A stretch of DNA of 64,000 nt, taken from assembly GCA_027625915.1 (NCBI GenBank), contig JANTQA010000045.1, positions 1,922,001 through 1,986,000 on the forward strand, given 5' to 3'. Below the pieces are notes generated by a model, which was not told the DNA's origin, ran no database searches, and saw nothing but the letters and a program-made list of their open reading frames with translations. Made by a program: the position numbers and the translations under genes. This DNA is from Anaeramoeba flamelloides (lineage: Eukaryota > Metamonada > Anaeramoebidae). This document shows positions 58,708-64,000 of this stretch, in pieces (the first letter of the stretch is position 1; each line of letters begins with the position of its first letter).

Positions 58708-58803
58708 TATTAAAATTAATACTAATCCAAAGAGTGATCAGATAAGAATAATAATAACTTACCCTCTACAACCTACACAAAATAATCTTTTTTTCATCAC
58801 TTT

Positions 58804-59108
58804 TTAACTATCATCTTTAAATCCAGAAAGAGCCGGACCAACGTTCTCAAAAACAAAATAGCAATACAATTTGAATCTTCTTTGGAATTGTTAAATAAAC
58901 CCCATAATTCAAATTCTTCATATCTTTACATGAGCCGAAAGATCTTGAACAAAAAACTGTATTTCAAAAAGTCTTGAGATCCAAAAATAAAGATTTGCAA
59001 TCTTTCAAAGGAACACCGAGTCTTCAAGGGCAAATTGTGGCTTATTTGAAAGAGAATTTTTGTGATCCCAATCTGAAAAATCTTGACATACTCACAATTT
59101 CATTTTTT
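58804..59108 (+). pseudogene. Broken coding fragment upstream of the phosphohexomutase
   Basis: Two overlapping frames give protein-like sequence with good codon use. The first runs from 58804 with KSRKSRTNVLKNKIAIQFES and SLELLNKPHNSNSSYLYMSR, ending at a stop near 58970. The second, one base shifted, runs through EPKDLEQKTVFQKVLRS, then DLQSFKGTPSLQGQIVAYLK and ENFCDPNLKNLDIL to the stop at 59108. A single shift near 58932 would account for the pair. The family is not recognised. It may be a decayed host gene, or an unrecognised exon whose intron I cannot place. Confidence 0.4.
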
Positions 59109-59183
59109 TAATTTATTTTGGATCCTTTAAAGCAAAAAAACAATTTTTTTTCTTCTTATTTTTTATTTAACAACAAATATCAA

Positions 59184-60614
59184 ATGAGCACAAGTCCATT
59201 AATGAGGTCAATTTCCGGTGTCAGAGGAATATTTGGTGAGTCCTTAACACTACCCATTGTGTCTGCACATATTACTGCCTTTTACGAAACGATCTGTGAG
59301 GATCTTTCCAAAAAAGAATTAAAAATCATTGTAGGGCGCGATTCAAGGATCTCTGGGCCACAGGTCCTTGAAAGAACACTACAAATTTTGGTTAACCTTG
59401 GTGCCAATATTACTGAGATTGGGATCGTACCCACGCCAACTGTCCAATTAGAAGTTATTAATTCTTCTTCCGATTGTGGGATTGTGATTACCAGCAGCCA
59501 CAACCCTAAGGAATGGAACGGCCTCAAATTCGTTGACTCGCAAGGGCTATTTTTAGGTGTCGATCTCTGCAAAAAGCTGTACTCAAAAGCCGATCAATTC
59601 TTACAAAACAAAGAAGAAGAACAAAATGAGGAATTAGATGAAGAGAAGAAAAAAAAAATCATCGTTGATAAAGAAGCAGGCAAAAGGCATATCAATTCAA
59701 TTCTGGAATTGCCTTATATCGACATTGAGCCAATCAAAAAGAAGGAATATTGTGTGTGCATTGACACAATTAATGGGGCGGGTGGCCTTGTTTTACCAGA
59801 ACTGCTAAGATCCCTAGGTGTCTCCAAGGTTGTTGAACTAAATACTCAGATGACTGGCGTCTTTGCACACTCACCAGAGCCGATCCCAGAAAATTTGAAC
59901 GACATTTGCGAAACTGTTGTCTCAGAGTCGTGCGATTTTGGTATTGCTGTTGATCCCGATGCAGACAGGTGTGTGCTAATTGGACCAGATGGCAAACCGC
60001 TTGGCGAGGAATACACACTTGCGATTGCCACTTATTTCATGCTTGAAAAGGTTGGGAGACGCGGTCCCGTGTGTAAAAATTTGTCCTCCTCGCGAGCCAT
60101 TGACGACATCGCTAAGCAATACTCAAATTGCCCAGTCTACTCAACCCGCATTGGTGAGATGCATGTAGCCTCCAAAATGATCCAGGAAAATGCAGTTATT
60201 GGTGGCGAGGGGAACGGAGGCGTAATGCTTCCGGATCTACACATCGGGCGAGACTCCCTTGTAGCTACCGCTCTTGTTATACAATGCCTCACCTCCGAAA
60301 ATTGCACACTCAATGAATTAAAAAAAAAATTACCACAATACCAAATCGAAAAGCTTAAAGTGCACGTCCAGGGCATTGACTTTGAAGCAATAAAAAAGTA
60401 TTACATCGAAAAATTAAGCAAAGAAAGTGGCGTTACATTCGATTTTGCAGATGGTATCAAAATAGACCATCCAGATTGGTGGTGCCACCTCAGAAAATCA
60501 AATACAGAGCCTGTTATTAGAGTAATTGGCGAATCATCAAATCAAAAGGAATCCTCCTTACAAATGTGTCAAAGATTTATGAAAGATATTAAAGAATTTA
60601 ATCAAAAAAATTAA
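59184..60614 (+). CDS. Phosphohexomutase, bacterial GlmM/ManB type
   Basis: 476 residues, no intron, standard start ATG at 59184 (MSTSPLMRSISGVRGIFG); the frame is open further upstream but without an ATG. The four domain signatures of alpha-D-phosphohexomutases are all present: catalytic phosphoserine loop TSSHNPKEWNG (Ser about 105), Mg-binding DPDADR (257-262), sugar-binding GEGNGG (341-346) and phosphate-binding RKSNTEPVIR (437-446). These enzymes convert hexose 6-phosphates to 1-phosphates through a bisphosphate intermediate. The N-terminal SISGVRGIFG and the overall length are typical of the bacterial/archaeal glucosamine or mannose mutase branch rather than eukaryotic PGM3 or PMM, so the substrate may be glucosamine-6-P, mannose-6-P or glucose-6-P. 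A charged insert (about 142-162) is unusual. The gene is visibly richer in G and C than its flanks. It may have been transferred from bacteria. Confidence 0.92.
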   Translation: MSTSPLMRSISGVRGIFGESLTLPIVSAHITAFYETICEDLSKKELKIIVGRDSRISGPQVLERTLQILVNLGANITEIGIVPTPTVQLEVINSSSDCGIVITSSHNPKEWNGLKFVDSQGLFLGVDLCKKLYSKADQFLQNKEEEQNEELDEEKKKKIIVDKEAGKRHINSILELPYIDIEPIKKKEYCVCIDTINGAGGLVLPELLRSLGVSKVVELNTQMTGVFAHSPEPIPENLNDICETVVSESCDFGIAVDPDADRCVLIGPDGKPLGEEYTLAIATYFMLEKVGRRGPVCKNLSSSRAIDDIAKQYSNCPVYSTRIGEMHVASKMIQENAVIGGEGNGGVMLPDLHIGRDSLVATALVIQCLTSENCTLNELKKKLPQYQIEKLKVHVQGIDFEAIKKYYIEKLSKESGVTFDFADGIKIDHPDWWCHLRKSNTEPVIRVIGESSNQKESSLQMCQRFMKDIKEFNQKN

Positions 60615-61084
60615 TTTGTTAGAACACTTGTTTATTATTTGTCCCAAGAGATCAACTTTTCAAAATTATTTTTTAAATCAATTCAGCTGTCTATTCAATA
60701 AATTACTCAAATTTTTCAAGAAAAATATCACTTTTAATCAGAAATCTCAAGATTTCAAATTTACAAATAAATATATATATATATATATTAAACACTCCTC
60801 CGAAACCAATAATATTTTCCATATTTGATTTTTTATTATATTTTAGTTTTATTAAAGAGAGATTTAAGATGGATTTAGAAATAATAGTATAAATAAAAAC
60901 AGATTAGAGTAATTTTTGGCCATTTAATCCCTTCTAAGACCAATAAATTAAATGAAATTAATTTCAAATGTTTTTTTACTTAATAACCTTGGATTTAATT
61001 TGTTGTTTTTTTGAATAAGGATATTAACTAAATTCCCTTTCAAAAATTGTTACTCACCTTAAATAATAAATTGTGAATTTATAT

Positions 61085-61700
61085 TTATATCCTTTCGTAT
61101 TCAAGAACAACTAATAATTAAATATGATTCGTAAATAGACTTTTAAATCATTCTAAATCTATAAAAGCCTGATATTTTAAAAATTAAAAAAAAATAAAAC
61201 TAAAAACTTATAATAAGTGAGTAACAATTTTTTGAAATGACCATTATGGATTTTTTATTACTTAACTTTCACTGAAAAAATGTTCACAAAAAGATTTTTG
61301 GCTAATAATTAAATTCATTATAAAAGACATTACAGAGTCGAAATTTTCATAGTGATTATTTGTCTTTTCGAAGATCTTTTTTTTTTTCAATTTGATCTTT
61401 TGGAAAAAAAAAAGAAAAAAAAAAATGAGAAATCAAAAAAGAAAAAAAAACAAAATTTGAAACAAGTAAAAGAAAAGCAAATCAAGAAAATTTGAAAAAG
61501 AAAATCAAAAATGTGCAAAATTAGGAAAAATGATTCTGATCTAAAAATTTGAAAATATTTTGTTTATTAGAAATCACAGAAAAAAATACAACGTAACTTC
61601 AATTAACATGACAAAGTGAGTCAACATTTTAGAAAAATAGTTTATTTTTGAAATGAAGATTTTTTAACAAGGATTTCAATCAATCAGTAATGATAATCTC
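61085..61700 (+). repeat. Interspersed repeat, shortened copy of 14640-16450
   Basis: Keeps both outer parts but lacks about 1.2 kb of the middle. Confidence 0.6.
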
Positions 61701-61789
61701 AAAAATTAAAACTCATCCGATTGTTTTTTTTTTTATAACTAAAGAGATGTGACCCAAGAAAATTTTCTCCAGTTTACAATTATTTTTTA

Positions 61790-61995
61790 TTTAAATTTGA
61801 GAAATAAAGTGTAAATTTATTTAATTTTCTGTTTATTTCTCAAATTAAAAAAAAAAAAACATAGACACTAAAAACACCCTTAGGTACTCTATGAACAACT
61901 TATAAACTTTTCCAGAATTTAAAAGAATTGAGAAAAATCTTTGATTTTACTCAATTCGAATAAATTCTGGAAAATTTAAGCACATTACAGTAGTC
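61790..61995. repeat. AGGTTTTTTT-related hairpin repeat
   Basis: TTTGAGAAATAAA/TTTATTTCTCAAA palindrome, and a second palindrome around TTCCAGAATTTAAAAGAATT with GAATAAATTCTGGAA. Confidence 0.55.
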
Positions 61996-62284
61996 CCTTA
62001 AATTCTAAATTTATATATTGAATTTTCTATCAATTCTCTAATGTTAACAAGATTATAATCCACCAGATATCTTTTCTTTTAAAAATGAAAGGAAAAAAAA
62101 ATGTAATTTTAACTGAGGCAAGTATGAGAACAAGAGTAGGAAAATCAAAATATAAATTAAAGAAAGTTAAAAAGAGAATAATAAAATACTAAAAACTTAA
62201 TTAAAACAATTTTTTTTTTACACCAACACCAGTTTGAAAAAAAAAAAATAAGAAATTTTATATTACCGTTTCAGAAAAAAAGTG

Positions 62285-62685
62285 AAACAGGAAAAAAAGT
62301 GAAACACGATTTTTTTAATTGTGAACATTACTGAAAATGAAAAGTAAAATCAAATAAATAGAAGAGATCAATTAACTTCAAATAATAACCCATTATATTA
62401 TTTTCAATCAACCCAACAAGTACAATTTAAATCTACATTCTTTATCGGAATTTTTTAAGAGTGATTTTGGTCATTTCAAAAATAATCATTTTTTTGCACA
62501 AATTTTTAATAATTGAGCAACCAAAGAAAACCCCATACAAAAAGATAGTATTAAAAAAACTGTTATTGTACTGAATACTTCATTTTGTCTTTGTTTATTT
62601 ATTTATTCTTCTTTTAATTGATCTTACTTTAAATTTTCAGTAATGTTCCCAATTAAAAACTGTGTTTCACTTTTTTTCCGCAATA
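62285..62685. mobile_element. Element with GTGAAACAC terminal inverted repeats
   Basis: GGAAAAAAAGTGAAACAC then AATTGTGAACATTACTGAAA at the left is mirrored by TTTTCAGTAATGTTCCC and GTGTTTCACTTTTTTTCC at the right. The interior matches 13170-13510. Confidence 0.75.
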
Positions 62686-63435
62686 GTTAGATAAAATTTA
62701 TTTGATAATTAAGATCTCATGATTAGGAATAAAGTTTATTTAGAATATTATCAACATTTCCAAAACTTCAATTTATTGAGGCTAATCCCTTAAATTTCGA
62801 AAAATATATTAATCTTCAAATAATAAGATTTTTCTATTCAATACACCAAGTAAAAAGACGAAACTTTATTATTTTATTTTATTAATGTACTTTTCTGATT
62901 ATTCCTATTATTTGATTTCAAGACTTGAAAAATACAAAAACTTCAATCAGTTAATAATTCTAAACTTTTGAACAGTTTTTTAAATCTTCGTAAACCAAAC
63001 TTATCAATGCTAAATAATTATCAAAAGACCCAAAACTGATCTAGTGAAAAAATGTTATTTTTCCACTTTCCTAATTATTGTTAACTTGGTGACTTATATT
63101 TAAACCATTTTTTTTTTGAAAAGTTTGCTTTTAAAGAAAAGACCATAAAAATAAATTAAATTTAACTAATTTGAGAAAACTCTTTAAATTTATATTTCTT
63201 ATGAATTTGATTTCAAAAGGTCTGAATTTAAGAAAGTAAAATATAACTTTTGATAAACCTTTACGTTTTTTGTGTCGAATTTTCACCAATTGAGGCAATC
63301 AAGATCTTCATTTTTTTGTTTCTTTAATTAAATATTATTTTCATTTGTAACAAACACACAAAAAAGCAAAAGAAGCAATTCTCTTGACAAAAATCCATTT
63401 TCCAAAATACAAATTTCCAAAAAAAAAAATTAACC

Positions 63436-63468
63436 AAGAAAAGAAAAGAAAAGAAAAGAAAAGAAAAT
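63436..63468 (+). repeat. (GAAAA)n polypurine microsatellite upstream of the ankyrin gene
   Basis: About six tandem AAAAG units grading into AAAATAAAAT, ending about 35 bp before the ankyrin ATG, so probably in the 5' leader or promoter. Confidence 0.85.
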
Positions 63469-63503
63469 AAAATAAATAACAAAAATAAAAACAAAATTTC
63501 AAA

Positions 63504-64000
63504 ATGAATTCGGAATTATTAGATCAGTCTTTTAATTATTCCATTTCAGAACACAAATATGAAGAATTTGTAAATTTAATGAAAGAAAATGATGTTGATG
63601 TAAATTACCGCCTGGAAACCTTCGACTTTGAAACGCTTTTACACAAAGCTGTTGAAATGGTGTGCTTTCCTATTGTAAAATACTTGGTCGAGCATTCGGC
63701 GTCTGTCACGGAGACTGACTATAGTCGGTTAACACCCTTGCAGTTGCTGTGTAGTTTAGAGTATGAAGGAGAAACCTTATGTGAGAGTCTCAAGATCATG
63801 AGCATTTTATTAAAATACAAAAGCGATGTTAACAAGAGGATAAGCAAGGGCAGCAGTGGGCGCACTGCACTATTTCTATGCATTGAAAACGAGAATTACC
63901 ATTTTGTCGAGACCTTAATCAACCAAGGCGCAGAGCTAAATGTAAGGTGTGGTCACTCAAGGAGAACTGCGCTACACATAGCTGCAATGAAGTGTCCCAA
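63504..64000 (+). CDS. Ankyrin-repeat protein, N-terminal part
   Basis: ATG at 63504 (MNSELLDQSFNYS), then open to the window edge (165 codons shown; incomplete at the 3' end). Ankyrin-like repeats begin near residue 17. Clear units are FETLLHKAVEM with FPIVKYLVEHSASV, then LTPLQLLCSL with IMSILLKYKSDVN, then RTALFLCIENENYHFVETLI with NQGAELNV, then RTALHIAAMKC. Ankyrin stacks bind other proteins; anything C-terminal that would define the job is outside the window. G+C is clearly higher than in the flanking DNA, as expected for a real exon. A polypurine (GAAAA)n tract lies just upstream at 63436-63468. Confidence 0.88.
   Translation, partial: MNSELLDQSFNYSISEHKYEEFVNLMKENDVDVNYRLETFDFETLLHKAVEMVCFPIVKYLVEHSASVTETDYSRLTPLQLLCSLEYEGETLCESLKIMSILLKYKSDVNKRISKGSSGRTALFLCIENENYHFVETLINQGAELNVRCGHSRRTALHIAAMKCP

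Larger units (their letters stand above)
60615..63503. other. Gene-free stretch between the mutase and ankyrin genes
   Basis: 3' flank of the phosphohexomutase, (AT)n at 60771-60788, the interspersed repeats at 61085-61700 and 61790-61995, and the GTGAAACAC element. A TTAA-type terminus (GCTAATCCCTTAAA) is at about 62782. No coding exon is recognised. Confidence 0.55.

Noticed and set aside
1-64000. CRISPR array
   Set aside because: No regularly spaced identical direct repeats with unique spacers; the repeats present are palindromic transposons, and the genome is eukaryotic.
1-64000. Retrovirus, LTR element or Polinton remnants
   Set aside because: No long terminal direct repeats and no capsid, integrase, protease or packaging ATPase motif was recognised. 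The only reverse-transcriptase-related sequence is LINE type.

Overview
The window is very AT-rich, gene-poor nuclear DNA from a single-celled eukaryote. The evidence is consensus GTAAGT/AG introns, a nuclear-type tRNA gene, eukaryote-only families (Dbl-type RhoGEF with IQ and PH, a TOM1/THH1-type seven-helix membrane protein, a bZIP-like protein, ankyrin repeats) and a dense cover of small transposons. The Lys/Glu/Asn/Gln-rich protein style and the RhoGEF architecture would suit an amoeboid protist such as an anaeramoeba or amoebozoan. That placement is inference only.

Layout: 1-4.9 kb holds inverted-repeat elements only. 4.97-10.99 kb (-) holds a TOM1/THH1-like gene in three phase-matched exons, with a 4.4 kb first intron full of repeats. 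11.6-16.5 kb is transposon debris, including a TTAA-flanked element. 16.8-24.0 kb (-) holds a large coiled-coil gene in two phase-matched exons, whose 2.9 kb intron contains a LINE tail and other elements. 28.8-32.8 kb (-) holds the RhoGEF gene. 33-38 kb is repeats, then a small bZIP-like gene at 38.2 kb (+). 39-58.7 kb is almost entirely mobile-element sequence plus one tRNA-Lys(UUU) and three copies of an unusual tRNA-like RNA locus. 59.2-60.6 kb (+) holds a bacterial-type phosphohexomutase gene without introns. 60.6-63.5 kb is repeats, and at 63.5 kb an ankyrin-repeat gene runs off the window.

The most interesting object is the tRNA-like locus at 43.1, 47.9 and 58.1 kb. Each copy is 157 nt and all three are identical. 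It looks like two tandem tRNAs, but the acceptor strands do not pair within either unit. They pair across units: the first 7 nt pair with the last 7, and the end of unit 1 pairs with the start of unit 2. Read that way it is one canonical 72-nt tRNA whose anticodon loop is interrupted by a second, circularly permuted 72-nt tRNA.

The protein genes do not form a pathway. The RhoGEF (Rho GTPase activation), the coiled-coil protein and the ankyrin protein are probably cytoskeletal or signalling genes. The phosphohexomutase acts in sugar-phosphate metabolism and may have been acquired from bacteria. Exon and intron joins were made by hand from splice motifs, reading phase and protein similarity; none has been checked against RNA.
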